A stretch of 64,000 nucleotides of DNA from Eublepharis macularius (Eukaryota; Chordata; Lepidosauria; Squamata; Eublepharidae). The notes beneath the pieces are model-generated. The model ran no database searches and was not told the DNA's origin. It saw only the letters and a list, made by a program, of their open reading frames with translations. Shown here in pieces: positions 56,501-64,000 of this stretch. The translations under genes and the position numbers were made by a program. The stretch lies in contig NC_072801.1 in NCBI RefSeq assembly GCF_028583425.1, positions 57,675,766 through 57,739,765 of the forward strand, written 5' to 3'. Numbering within the stretch: the first letter of the stretch is position 1; the number at the start of each line of letters is the position of its first letter.

Positions 56501-59500
56501 AGCAGCTGATACTTATAAGGGACACACACACCTCCAGGGCTGGCATCAGCGTATCCCCAAATGGGGTAGTTGCTGAAGTCCAGATTTTCCATCAGGGTCC
56601 ACTGCCACTGACTCCCCCCGCCCCTGCCCATGTAGCTGCCCTGCCACCCGGTTGCACAGGCTGCCCAGCATCACCAGGGAAAGGGCAAGCAGGTGATGCA
56701 TATGGCTGGGAGCACAGCCGGTGGGAGGGCTCACAGGGGAATGACGCACACTTGGGCACCTGCTTGGTGGGTAAGCAGGTGCATGGGAAAGGGTGCAATG
56801 GGGGTGGCAGTTAGGGGGCCCCACTCTCTGCCCGGGGACCCCAAACCTTTAACCACCCCTGTACACTGCCATCCAGGGTGATCCCTCCGCCTTAGCAGGC
56901 TCTGCAGCCTCATTTTAGAGGCAGCACTACAGTTGGCCTTAGGTTCGGTGCTTGGGCGGACAGTATATTTCCATGGGAAAGACAGAGATTCACAGCACCG
57001 TGAATGTGCCTGCAGTTCTTTTTCTCTGTGTGGCCGCAGCACGCAGAGAACAGCTGGCTTGCGGCACCTTTGCCACTCCCTCCTCTCCAACCTACTTTTG
57101 GCTGGCTGCCTTAGCCCCTCCTTCTGTGATGGGTGGTGGTCTTCAGAAGGAGGGGCAGTGAGAGAAAATGGAGGGCTGGTTTTCATAGCCCCTGCCTCAA
57201 TCTGCTGCTGCAGCAAGGGCAGTGAAGGCAAAGATGGGCAGGTCATGGTCTACGACCATCGCTTTCTCCCATCTGAAGGGTTAAGTTGGGGGCCCAGGGT
57301 GGAAGCCGCCAGAGATGTGGCTGAAGCAAAGATAATGTGCCCTCGTCTCTGTCATCTTGCAGGACTAGGTGCTTATCCACAGGCTGGGAAGCAGAAGCCA
57401 GGTAACTATGAACAACCTGGAGGGACAACGAGGGCTGCTTTCCGGTGGCTTGTGATAGATCTGTTAGACAAGAAATGTCTCCAGCAAATTCTTGTAGTGC
57501 CATATTTCTCACCCCTTCCAAAAAGAATGAGAAAACTTTCCCAACAACCTTCATTATTATGGATTTACTGGGACTTCATAGTTGGAAATGAACAGAAGTC
57601 GGATCCCATGGATCCATTCTGCTAATGGTAGAGCTTTCCTATGGCAGATGGAGCCTCCCGCTGAGAGGATGTTCTTCTCCTTGTGCCAGAGGAAAATGCC
57701 GCTGTTAGTGGAATCAGACCGTAGAATTTGGCAAGTTCGTCTTTAGCATTAAAGTCCTTTGACCCCCACCCCCACCCCCACCCTGCTGGTCAGTTCATCT
57801 GCATGTCTCATTGATGTCATTTTGTACAGCTTCTGGATATACTTAACTGTTTGCCGCTTCTTAAAATTGATCCAGGAGCCTTCTGTGTGTAAAGTGCCAT
57901 CAAGTCATAGCCAACTTGTGGCAAGCCCAGAGGGTTTTCAAGGCAAGAGATGTTGGCTTGCCATTGCCTGCCTCTGCGTGGCAATCCTGGACTTCCTTGG
58001 TTGTCTCCCATCCAAGCACTAACCAAGGCCAACACTGCCTAGCTTTTGAGCTCCAAGGCGAACAGCCCGGGCCATCCAGATCAGGGTCCAAGAGAGTTAC
58101 AAGGTGTTGTTGTTTTTTAGCATGTTTCAAAATGAAAACAGAAATTTGAGGGAAAGAAATTTAACCAAAATAATTTTTTTTCTATTAAAAAAAATTGTAT
58201 GACGTTTCTGTCCTGTTATATTTCATGATAAATCTGTGTTCCAGGTTACGGAGGAGTTGGCTACCCCCGTGGCGGCCTCCCCTTAGGAGGTAAGCGCAGC
58301 CCCCAGCTACCGTCAGCCCTTTCTTTCTTCACTCCAACTCTTGCTAGTGGTATAGTACTTAGAGTGTTGGGAGACATGGATTCAAATCCTCAAGTCCTTG
58401 CTGGAGGACCTAGGGTCAGTCATTCACTTTCTGCCTAAGCTACCTCGCAGGGTTGTTGTGAGAATAAAAATGGGGAAGGGAGAACTCAGTGCTATGAGCT
58501 CCTTGGAGAAAGGGTAGGGTTAAAATGTACGAAGTAGATAGCTTCCAGGTTCAGAGGTCCCCTTCATTGACTGCCATCAGTTCCGCGGTCTGTGGGAAGT
58601 AAGGCCTAGCCAGAAGCAATGTGCTGCCCAGATGTCGTTCTTTCATCCACTCCCTGATTAATCAGCGAGAGCTCCCAGGGAAGTTTTACTTCTGCTGAGA
58701 TGAGTAGAAACATCATGAGCATCAGGGAGGGAACGGATATTGACCCAGTTGCCCTCAGGAAGCGCTGTACAGTAAGAGCACCCTGCTCCCTGCTGCCAAA
58801 CCAGATATTGTTATCTGTTCTACTCCCAGATTAGCCTGGGAGAGTTGGATGCTTCTAAGGAGGGTCTTTCTTCACTCCCCTGTGGCTGCTGAGATGATGC
58901 CAAAGGGTCTTGTCCCTTTGGCATAGATACTAGGTGTTGGGGGAAGAAACCTCCTCCTTCTAGAGTGGAGAGTCTACACATGGAAGGTGACTCCTGATGG
59001 TGAAACTGAAAATAACTTTGATTTGGAAGCTATCTTGAAGAGCTGAATAGTAGAAAGCGAGAGAACATACATCCAGTTGCAATTGACTCATGGCGTTGCC
59101 AATCCACCGGGCATCCCAGTCAAGAGACTAGCAGAGATGTTTTGCCATTGCTTTCCTCCACGTGCCAACCCCCGGTCCTTGGTGAAGCAGAATATAAACT
59201 ACTGAAAGAAAGAAATACTTGTCTCCCTGCTCTCCCCCGCCCCCCACTGTTCTGGTGGCCAAACATACCTTGCTTGACAGTCCCTTTACTTTTGCTCTTT
59301 GCAAGTCTTTTTACAAACCAGCTGTCTGCTATGTGACTTCATTACCTTTCTTGGCCAAGGCATCAGCCTCCTTGGTTATTTGACCCTTTTGAAATCAGTT
59401 AGCTGTCTTCCTCCCTCTGAAGGTCCAGGGGCGAAGGATCCAGCGTCCAGGACATTAGCCGTGAACATGATTTCGTTTAGGATTTGTTGTTTGAATCATG

Positions 59501-62500
59501 TGGTGATTTTGATGCCTACGCTTTCGTCCAGTTAACTTTTGGGGAATTCCCTCAAAAGTACTTCATCATTTGATGTGGCAGCCGCTGCACCATTACATCT
59601 TTAGTAGACTGAGTATATCCTGCAGCTTCACTCAGAATTTATTACGCTGAGAAAACGGAACTTTTAAAATTAAAAACAAAGGAAGTGTCTAGACCCTAAG
59701 ATGCTCGTCACAGGACAATTCCCTGCACAAGTCTTTATCCCTCATCCTGATTATCAGAATCAGGCAAACCAAGTGTAAGTATGCAAATGTGTCTGATTTG
59801 CGTATTGTATACAAGTTACAGAATTCTGATTTTCTTTGTGCAAGATCTTTTTTCCTTTGAGCGCAAAGTACGCAACCACGCTTTCTAGTTTTTTGCCTGA
59901 CTTGCTCTCCCTTTCTCCCTCTGCAGGTCTTGGAGCCCGAGGCAAGCCTTCCAAAACAGGTAACACTTTCTCAGCCATCAGCTCCTCTCGTGGATTCTTC
60001 TTTGAGCACTTGGAAAAATCCAACTCCTTCCACTGCATCAACACTGTGTGTCTGATGCGGTTCCATAGTGGCACAGAACTCAAGCTCTGGAGAATTTTTC
60101 TTTTCTGTTTAAAAAACAAAGCAAAATTCTAGTCCATAATGTACTGCGGTTTACTTAAAAATAATTTGATCCCACTTTTCCTAAAGCTCACAGCAGCTTT
60201 CAAACCAACCTCATAAAACCTCGTGTAATCAAATAAACTAGCAAGAGATACAACTCACAGTTGTAGATCAAAAAACTCGAAGGAAGCTGATTTCACTCTG
60301 CGACAAAGGCAGATGAGCAGTTAAACCGGTGCCAACAAGCTTAACCAAAAGCCATTCAAAATGACCCACATTCACCTAGTACCTAAAGATAGGCAGAAAA
60401 GGTACCAGGTAGATCTCCAGAGGGAGAGAATTCCCCCTTGTACAAAACCCAGCAAGTAGAGTCAGCATGCATAGTGCATCAACTTCACCCAAACCACTGT
60501 AAATGCGTGCAGATTTAAAAGGTAAGCAAAAGAGCGTGGTCTTCTTGGCTGCTGGGCTTCCATGCAGAATGCCAGAGCTCTGCCTGCCCACCTCTCTACA
60601 AACCCTTCTGGCTCCATCCTCCTCCTCTTCCTGAAGATAGTGGGCCACCACCTTAAAAACTAGCAGAACTATTGTGGCACAAGTGTTTGTGGTCCACAGC
60701 CCATTGCATCGGGGCACTCGACAACATGGGTTGTTGCCCACAGCAGCATCTGCCACAATATATCGATCAGTCTTAAAGGCACCGCAAGATTCAGTTTTTG
60801 GCTGTTTCCACACAGCTTACCTTATTCTGCAAAATAGCGAAATCTCGCACAAAATCTCGCGAGAAGATGCTGTTATCGCGTCTTCTCACGCAATAACAGT
60901 GTCTTCTCGTGTGATAACAGCATCTTTTCGCGAGATTTCGCGCAGGATTTCGCTATTTTGCAGAATAAGGTAAGCCGTGTGGAAACGGCCTTTGTTTCAG
61001 CCGCATTAGACTAACACAGCGAGTGTCTCCTTGCTGCTGGGATTTCTATAATTCCCTTCTACACCTTTTTCTCCAAACAAAAGTGGGTGGTGAGCAATGG
61101 TTTAACTGTTGGACTAGGACTCAGGTGTGAATCCCCACTCTACCGTGGGAGCTCACCTGGTGACCGTTGGGCAATTAGTCTCTCATCCTAACCTGAGGCC
61201 AAAAGGCAAGCGGGGAGAATGAAGTTGTCAGTGGCTCTGGGTCCCCACTGGAGAGAAAAGCAGGGGATAAATATGGCTAAATAAATAAATACATTAATTT
61301 ATGTGCATCAATGTTTAATGCCTGTTTTTGACACATAAATAATGTTGGAAAATGCATGTGGGAATTTTGGGCAGAAGATGGCATGAAGTGAAACGGTGTG
61401 TGTGTGTGTGTGTGTGTGTGTGTGCACAATGTGCACATGAGAGAAGCAAAATCAAAACAGGAGACCTGAGACTTGAAATAGCAAAGATGGGAACTTTGAA
61501 ATCCTCCCTCCTCAGCCGTGCTCGTGTGGCTACGTCATTTGTGCCATCTCCTCTTGACCCATGCTGGCTCTTCCCTCTGATCCTGCTCCAGGAAACCTCA
61601 TTTGGCAGCTCTAGCTTATTGACAACCTAATTTGTTCTTAGAAAATGATTTCTTCCACTCTCTTTTCCCCTGCAGGCTATGGGGCAGGGCCTGGTGCCTA
61701 CCCAGGAGCCAGCGCACAGCAGGGTAAGGATTGGTTAGAGCACAGTGGCTGCAAAACAGATGAGGATGTGGTGGCTGGGATTTTCCTTTGGGGAATCTCT
61801 CCTAAGAAATGTGCTGGAAGGTTCAATCTGTCCTCTTACAGGTCCTCTGACCTAGAACCTCTTGACCCCAGAGGGCAAGATGTGTTTCCTTAATCTTCTT
61901 TATTGGTGTTACACACTCCTGGCTTCCATGAGAAGTCCCAGGAACAGCCAAATTTACTTTATTTTGGGAGAGAGCGAGCCTTGGAGGCTTACACTACCAT
62001 GGCGGTATTTATCTGAGCATAAGTGGAGACAAAGAGGCAGCCCTCCAGGGCAGATTGCTAGAGAACAGTGTGAGCATCCCAGTGGCAGCTTAAAATGCAG
62101 CCAAAAATGTTCCTCTCTGTACCTCCCTCTCCCTCTTCCCAGCTGATATCTCTCAAGGCTCAAACTATGTATGTGTCTGTGCATGGAGTTGGATCCAGCA
62201 GTAATTCCCGCTGGTGGAAGACCTGTCTGTCAGCAGACAGGACTTCTTTCCTCTTGCTACAATCCAGAACACGCCCTGAAATGCTGTTCTGTGGGACGGG
62301 GGACCCCCTCTCCCAAGATCAGCATGAGAGGTGAGTTGGAGGGCTGCAGCAGAAGGGGGGAAATGGCAAAAAACACCCTTCTGTTAGCAGAAATCTATCA
62401 CTGTGTTCAATCCATTGATACTGGGGATCTGTGAATGCACACGCACGTGCACACACAGAGGTTCCTTAATTGAATGTAACTTCCTGCTTTAGATGGGGGG

Positions 62501-63335
62501 AAGAGGCTCAATACAGTCTCTGTGTTTTCCTTACCAGGGTTAAAACAACTCTCTAGGAGTATTTTCAATCAGGGAAACCACATGCGGAAGAATTAATCAC
62601 CCGCTGTTCCCCATTCTCATCGCCCCAATCCATATCTTCTCCAACCCACATCAGCTAGTTTTTGTTGCCAAATGCTGAAATGAAGCTTGCTGTCTGAGTT
62701 CTCAATTGAGTGAACTTTTTGATTCACACAAGAAGTGCCTGGGAATTTCAGAGTGGGGGCTGGGCGAGGCAGGCAGAGGGTTGCGCATGGCCACTGCGCC
62801 ATACTCTTCTTTCTTCTGATTGGCTTTCTTCCTGCCTGTCTGCCCTGCCCTGTGGCCCTATGTGAATCTTTCTAACTTGGAAATTCCCAGCCAGATTGAA
62901 TGCTCAAGTCAAGACATTCCTGTTTTTAAAAAGCTTGAGTCAGTTCCAGCAATCCACGAACGTGCACCGACACAGCAGCTGTTGCTTGCCTCATCCAAGG
63001 AATGCAGACCTCGCAGGAGCAAGTCCTGCAGATAAATTTGGAATAGTTTTGGGCTACTGTTTGTAATTTGCATGATTTTCAGGGGAAAGCTGCTTCAGTT
63101 TGAAATACAATTGAATATGGCCAAAGGAGGAAATTCATTGCAGCTTGTTTTCTAATTTTGGTGGTAACATTAGTTCTGATCTCCAACTCAAGTCTTGCAG
63201 AGGCTGTGGGGAGGAGAAGTACCTTTTCTCTGTTTTCTTTTTGTCCCTTCACCACACTTTGTTCAACAGCCTATCCAGGTGGAGTTGGAGCCGGAGGCTA
63301 TCCAAGCAATGGACTCCAGAATGGCTATGGCAACG
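47437..63335 (+). CDS. elastin-like secreted matrix protein, first 11 exons
   Basis: Eleven exons, 47437-47503, 53149-53205, 54401-54454, 55352-55396, 55638-55685, 56383-56412, 57363-57401, 58245-58289, 59927-59959, 61676-61723 and 63270-63335, give 532 coding bases (177 codons plus one base); the gene continues past the window. Exon 1 is a hydrophobic signal peptide. The rest is Gly-, Tyr- and Pro-rich, free of Cys, with spaced lysines in AVKPQG, GAKAG, GKYPG, GKQKPG and GKPSKTG. Every internal exon is a multiple of three and every intron is phase 1, splitting a Gly or Ala codon: the tropoelastin gene design. In elastins, lysyl oxidase cross-links such lysines in the extracellular matrix. 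Differences from ELN are the many GY motifs, the shortness of the exons and the lack, so far, of poly-Ala cross-link exons. It could be a second elastin paralogue or another Gly-rich matrix gene. Confidence 0.72.
47918..48181 (-). mobile_element. tRNA-derived SINE with microsatellites
   Basis: The plus strand runs from TTTATACCTCCTTGCCTCCC to TTAACCATTACACCATGC with the B-box complement GGTTTGAACCTGGG. Short GT, GA and GGCT runs expand its middle at about 48030-48085. Confidence 0.8.
48182..48874. other. intron 1 stretch, nothing recognised
   Basis: About 690 bases without a recognisable exon or repeat. Confidence 0.4.
48875..49285. mobile_element. 411-base hAT element, CAGGGCTCATTTCG termini
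   Basis: The ends CAGGGCTCATTTCG and CGAAATGATCTCTG are inverted. The perfect 8-base duplication GTTTAGGG flanks it (48867-48874, 49286-49293). The interior repeats GCCATTTTGGGCCC-type words. No coding capacity. Confidence 0.92.
49370..49540 (-). mobile_element. 5S-rRNA-derived SINE piece, diverged
   Basis: AAGGTCTCCCATGCAAGCAT followed by GACCAG and AGACCTTAAGCTT follows the complement of the 5S rRNA internal region (GGTCTCCCATCCAAGTACT...CTGCTTAGCTT). Confidence 0.5.
49548..49612 (-). mobile_element. SINE 3' part, second type
   Basis: AGCTACCTTATACTGAATCA and CAGGGTCTCAGGCAGAGGTC are the complement of the second SINE type's 3' region. Confidence 0.55.
49750..49990. repeat. old palindromic repeat related to 40164 and 54124
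   Basis: GAGACCAACTAGTTCTCCAG faces CTGGAGATCTAGTTGGTCTC, with CTTCATCAGGTAC near the centre. The plan matches the younger palindromes, but the arms have diverged strongly. Confidence 0.6.
49991..50779. other. intron 1 stretch, nothing certain
   Basis: About 790 bases. AGGCAACTTCTGGCACAC near 50278 hints at an old DNA element, but I cannot place it. Open frames on both strands lack recognisable motifs. Confidence 0.35.
50780..51187 (-). mobile_element. tRNA-derived SINE split by a hairpin
   Basis: The 3' part (CACAATGGCCCTGTGAGGTG) ends near 50909 and the head part resumes at 51100 with GGTTTGAATGCAGG and CACTAACCACTGCAGC. A GGGCCAAGCTA hairpin lies between. Confidence 0.75.
50910..51099. 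mobile_element. GGGCCAAGCTA hairpin element
   Basis: This 190-base inverted repeat runs from GGGCCAAGCTAGAAGCAATG to its complement ending TAGCTTGGCCC. No target duplication was found. Confidence 0.85.
51188..51654. other. intron 1 stretch, nothing recognised
   Basis: About 470 bases without a recognisable exon or repeat. Confidence 0.4.
51655..51832 (+). mobile_element. tRNA-derived SINE, diverged
   Basis: GAGTTCAAATGCCCACTCAG is a B-box region, followed by CCTACCTTACAGGGCTGTTG. Confidence 0.7.
51833..52465. other. intron 1 stretch, nothing recognised
   Basis: About 630 bases. A 20-base word near 52283 (TTCTTGTGGCACCTTTAAAC) resembles the arms of the palindromic repeat family; otherwise nothing recognised. 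Confidence 0.35.
52466..52672 (+). mobile_element. tRNA-derived SINE
   Basis: The head TCAGTGTGATATAGTGGCC, GGATCTGGGAGACCCAG and CCTAACCTACCTCACAGGG are clear. The B box is damaged. Confidence 0.78.
52740..52990 (-). mobile_element. possible LINE 3' end
   Basis: ATACAAGGTGGCTTACAAGC followed by an A-rich tract resembles the complement of a LINE 3' end. Too diverged to be sure. Confidence 0.3.
53149..53205 (+). CDS. elastin-like exon 2
   Basis: The 57-base exon reads AVKPQGNGRGAPYFP then SLIRG in phase with exon 1, and ends before GTAAGT. The acceptor is TTACAGCAG, a NAGNAG site that could also be used three bases downstream, dropping one residue. It holds one Lys-Pro. Confidence 0.75.
53561..53746 (-). 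mobile_element. short hAT element, TAGGGTTGCCAG family
   Basis: TAGGGTTACCAACTCCCAG and GGAGGCTGGCAACCCT mark the ends; the body has GGGGAACTGATCTCTG. The flanks do not match. Confidence 0.78.
54124..54328. mobile_element. palindromic repeat, TCGTCGGATGCATCTGACGA centre
   Basis: A near-perfect palindrome: GAGAGCCACCGCTCTCTTCG mirrors CGAAGAGAGCGGTGGCTCTC around GATGCATC. The left end CTAGATCCAGAGGAGTTAG matches the copy at 40164. Because the arms mirror each other so well, the copy looks young. Confidence 0.85.
54401..54454 (+). CDS. elastin-like exon 3
   Basis: The 54-base exon encodes GVGGVQPGAGLGPSGAKAG between CCACTCAG and GTAAAT. The GVGGV opening and the Ala-Lys-Ala end are the most elastin-like text in the gene. 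Confidence 0.8.
54699..54902 (-). mobile_element. short hAT element, TAGGGTTGCCAG family
   Basis: AGAGTTGCCAACTGTGG starts it and the body (GGAGATCAGTTGTAATTCC) is typical. Its right terminus is interrupted by the hairpin element at 54903. Confidence 0.75.
54903..55130. mobile_element. hairpin hAT element, CAGGGCTTTTTT termini
   Basis: The left arm is close to the 28646 and 32629 copies. The right terminus is degraded (CCAGAAATCCTG), so no duplication can be read. Confidence 0.85.
55352..55396 (+). CDS. elastin-like exon 4
   Basis: The 45-base exon encodes GKYPGYGAQGMPTGLG between CCTTTCAG and GTAAGA, phase 1 on both sides. Confidence 0.8.
55638..55685 (+). CDS. elastin-like exon 5
   Basis: The 48-base exon encodes GAQNGFGAGPSFGGRPG between TCTTTCAG and GTGAGC, phase 1 on both sides, without lysine. 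Confidence 0.8.
55686..56382 (+). other. elastin-like intron 5
   Basis: About 700 bases without a recognisable repeat or further exon. Confidence 0.45.
56383..56412 (+). CDS. elastin-like exon 6
   Basis: The 30-base exon, the smallest here, encodes GYGVPAGYGGG between CCCCATAG and GTACGA. The donor is slightly weak but keeps phase 1. Confidence 0.72.
56413..57362 (+). other. elastin-like intron 6
   Basis: About 950 bases, rather GC-rich. It carries an open frame continuous with exon 7, which I take as chance. Confidence 0.45.
57363..57401 (+). CDS. elastin-like exon 7, Lys-Pro type
   Basis: The 39-base exon encodes GLGAYPQAGKQKPG between TCTTGCAG and GTAACT. The paired lysines K-Q-K-P look like a KP-type cross-link site of elastins. 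Confidence 0.78.
57402..58244 (+). other. elastin-like intron 7
   Basis: About 840 bases with a 5S-derived SINE piece; the rest is unassigned, with a CCCCCA run near 57765. Confidence 0.45.
57880..58092 (-). mobile_element. 5S-rRNA-derived SINE
   Basis: GTCTCCCATCCAAGCACTAA followed by CCAAGGCCAACACTGCCTAGCTT and GAACAGCCCGGGC follows the complement of vertebrate 5S rRNA (internal control region), fused to the repeat body GCCAACTTGTGGCAAGCCC. Such SINEs occur in squamates. Confidence 0.7.
58245..58289 (+). CDS. elastin-like exon 8
   Basis: The 45-base exon encodes GYGGVGYPRGGLPLGG between GTTCCAG and GTAAGC, phase 1 on both sides. Confidence 0.8.
58340..58541 (+). mobile_element. tRNA-derived SINE, diverged
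   Basis: The head CTAGTGGTATAGTACTTAG, GGATTCAAATCC and CTACCTCGCAGGGTTGTTG are clear. Confidence 0.75.
59070..59172 (-). mobile_element. fragment of the 5S-derived SINE body
   Basis: GTTTTGCCATTGCTTTCCTC and CGTGCCAACCCCCGGTC match the body part of the repeat at 57880; the 5S part is missing. Confidence 0.5.
59927..59959 (+). CDS. elastin-like exon 9, Lys-Pro type
   Basis: The 33-base exon encodes GLGARGKPSKTG between CTCTGCAG and GTAACA, with a strong pyrimidine tract. The two lysines three residues apart suit cross-linking. Confidence 0.8.
59960..60799 (+). other. elastin-like intron 9, first part
   Basis: About 840 bases without a recognisable exon or clear repeat before the hairpin element. 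Confidence 0.4.
60800..60990. mobile_element. hairpin element with GGCTGTTTCCACAC termini
   Basis: This 191-base palindrome has long arms (TTATTCTGCAAAATAGCGAA against its complement) and the 3-base flanks TTT on both sides. It contains the palindrome TCTCGCGAGA at 60856-60865. The arms are nearly identical, so it looks young. Confidence 0.88.
61085..61296 (+). mobile_element. tRNA-derived SINE
   Basis: ACTGTTGGACTAGGACTCAG, the B-box-like GTGTGAATCCCC and GGGTCCCCACTGGAGAGAAA lead to an AAATAAATAAATAC tail. Confidence 0.75.
61393..61423 (+). repeat. GT microsatellite
   Basis: About 14 uninterrupted GT units in intron 9. Confidence 0.9.
61676..61723 (+). CDS. elastin-like exon 10
   Basis: The 48-base exon encodes GYGAGPGAYPGASAQQG between CCCTGCAG and GTAAGG, phase 1 on both sides. 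Confidence 0.82.
61724..63269 (+). other. elastin-like intron 10
   Basis: About 1.5 kb in which I recognise neither an exon nor a repeat family. Confidence 0.4.
63270..63335 (+). CDS. elastin-like exon 11, last in the window
   Basis: The 66-base exon, the longest internal one here, encodes AYPGGVGAGGYPSNG followed by LQNGYGNG, between TTCAACAG and GTGAGA. The GGVGAGG core is elastin-like. The gene clearly continues to the right. Confidence 0.8.
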
Positions 63336-64000
63336 GTGAGAGTAACAGACAGAATTTCCTTTGGGTGAGGTCCAGCGGCAGTTGCCATCCACAGGAAGAT
63401 GTTACGGCATCCTGCCCATGCTCCCTCCAATCTCCTGTCGCCCAATTTGGATAGCTTTCAGCTCAAATCCCATTTGTCATAACATCCAAAAGCAGGCCTA
63501 GGGCAAATTGTTGCCTTGCTACAAACCTAGGAGAGTTTCTTCCCAGGGTTTGCAAGGGTGGGGGGACTCCTGCACATTTGGACATCTTGGCAAACTAGAG
63601 TTGGAACAAAGGTTTTCCAAATCAGGAAGATTTTATGTGCGGCGTGCGTGCGAGGAAACAGGAGGGAGTGTCCGAGCACATCAGATAAGCCACGCTCATG
63701 CCTGTCACCAACAGACAGAGGTTGGTTGTGACATGAGAATGTTGCTTCTAGTGTGGCTAGTGACAGAGGTCCTGTCCTCTTCTGGCATAGCCGTGTGCAT
63801 CCACTGTTCCAACCAGGCTCCACTGCTCAGTGGTAGTGCACATGCTTTGCACAATGGGACTGCTCAAGGTAGATGACGCTGAGCTAAGCAGTATCGAGCA
63901 GCTTCTTGTGTCTGAAATGGCACCACAGCTGCCTCCACCTTCCCAGAGGATGGCCGCTTACCTGCAAACCTGATGGTAGATTGCATCTAGCTCAGTTTCC
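63336..64000 (+). other. elastin-like intron 11, incomplete
   Basis: The last 665 bases hold no exon or repeat that I recognise. Confidence 0.4.

Larger units (their letters stand above)
58290..59926 (+). other. elastin-like intron 8
   Basis: About 1.6 kb with a SINE and a 5S-SINE piece. At 59423-59450 the words encode GPGAKDPAS after an AAG acceptor, but no donor fits, so no exon is called. Confidence 0.45.

Noticed and set aside
56933-57625. A 230-codon frame running through exon 7
   Set aside because: It shares the exon 7 frame by chance; strong splice sites bound the 39-base exon, and the flanking translation is not Gly-rich.
59423-59450. Possible extra elastin-like exon encoding GPGAKDPAS
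   Set aside because: The acceptor is weak and no donor keeps phase 1; GACATT follows where GT is needed. It could be a dead exon, but evidence is thin.
1-64000. Endogenous retroviruses, CRISPR arrays, tRNA or rRNA genes
   Set aside because: No LTR pairs, retroviral protein motifs or arrays were seen. tRNA-like and 5S-like texts all sit in SINEs with damaged heads and SINE tails.

Overview
The window looks like nuclear DNA of a squamate reptile, most likely a gecko or similar lizard. That rests on the repeats: tRNA-derived SINEs with A and B boxes, 5S-rRNA-derived SINE pieces, an R4/R2-type LINE with a restriction-like endonuclease, and many short non-autonomous hAT elements with the TAGGGTTGCCAG terminus. 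No bacterial, viral or endogenous retroviral sequence was recognised. The species is inferred, not proven.

Three host genes can be supported. A claudin-6-like gene (plus strand, 265-909) and a claudin-9-like gene (minus strand, 13029-13688) face each other tail to tail, as CLDN6 and CLDN9 do in mammals. Both have the coding region in one exon. Residues shared with CLDN6/9 and not with CLDN3/4 (PVCW, MWKV, KREL, KNYV or DKRDYV tails) decide the identity. After about 33.7 kb of repeat-rich DNA with no recognisable gene, a third gene starts at 47437 on the plus strand and runs off the right edge. It has a signal-peptide exon followed by ten tiny in-frame exons (30-66 nt), every one bounded by phase-1 introns that split a Gly or Ala codon. 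They encode a Gly/Tyr/Pro-rich, Cys-free protein with spaced Lys-Pro motifs. This is the architecture of tropoelastin, so I read it as an elastin-like gene, possibly a second elastin paralogue retained beside CLDN6/CLDN9, just as ELN lies near CLDN3/CLDN4.

Layout: 1-1.5 kb claudin-6-like gene; 1.5-12.6 kb SINEs, small DNA elements and a large inverted repeat; 12.6-13.7 kb claudin-9-like gene; 13.8-47.3 kb a gene-free repeat field with several nested insertions (the clearest is a three-level nest at 17685-18905) and a degraded R4-type LINE; 47.3-64 kb promoter and first 11 exons of the elastin-like gene, with introns full of the same repeats.

The claudins would act in epithelial tight junctions, and the elastin-like protein would be secreted into extracellular matrix. 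Nothing in the sequence shows a direct functional link between them; the link is positional and probably ancestral.
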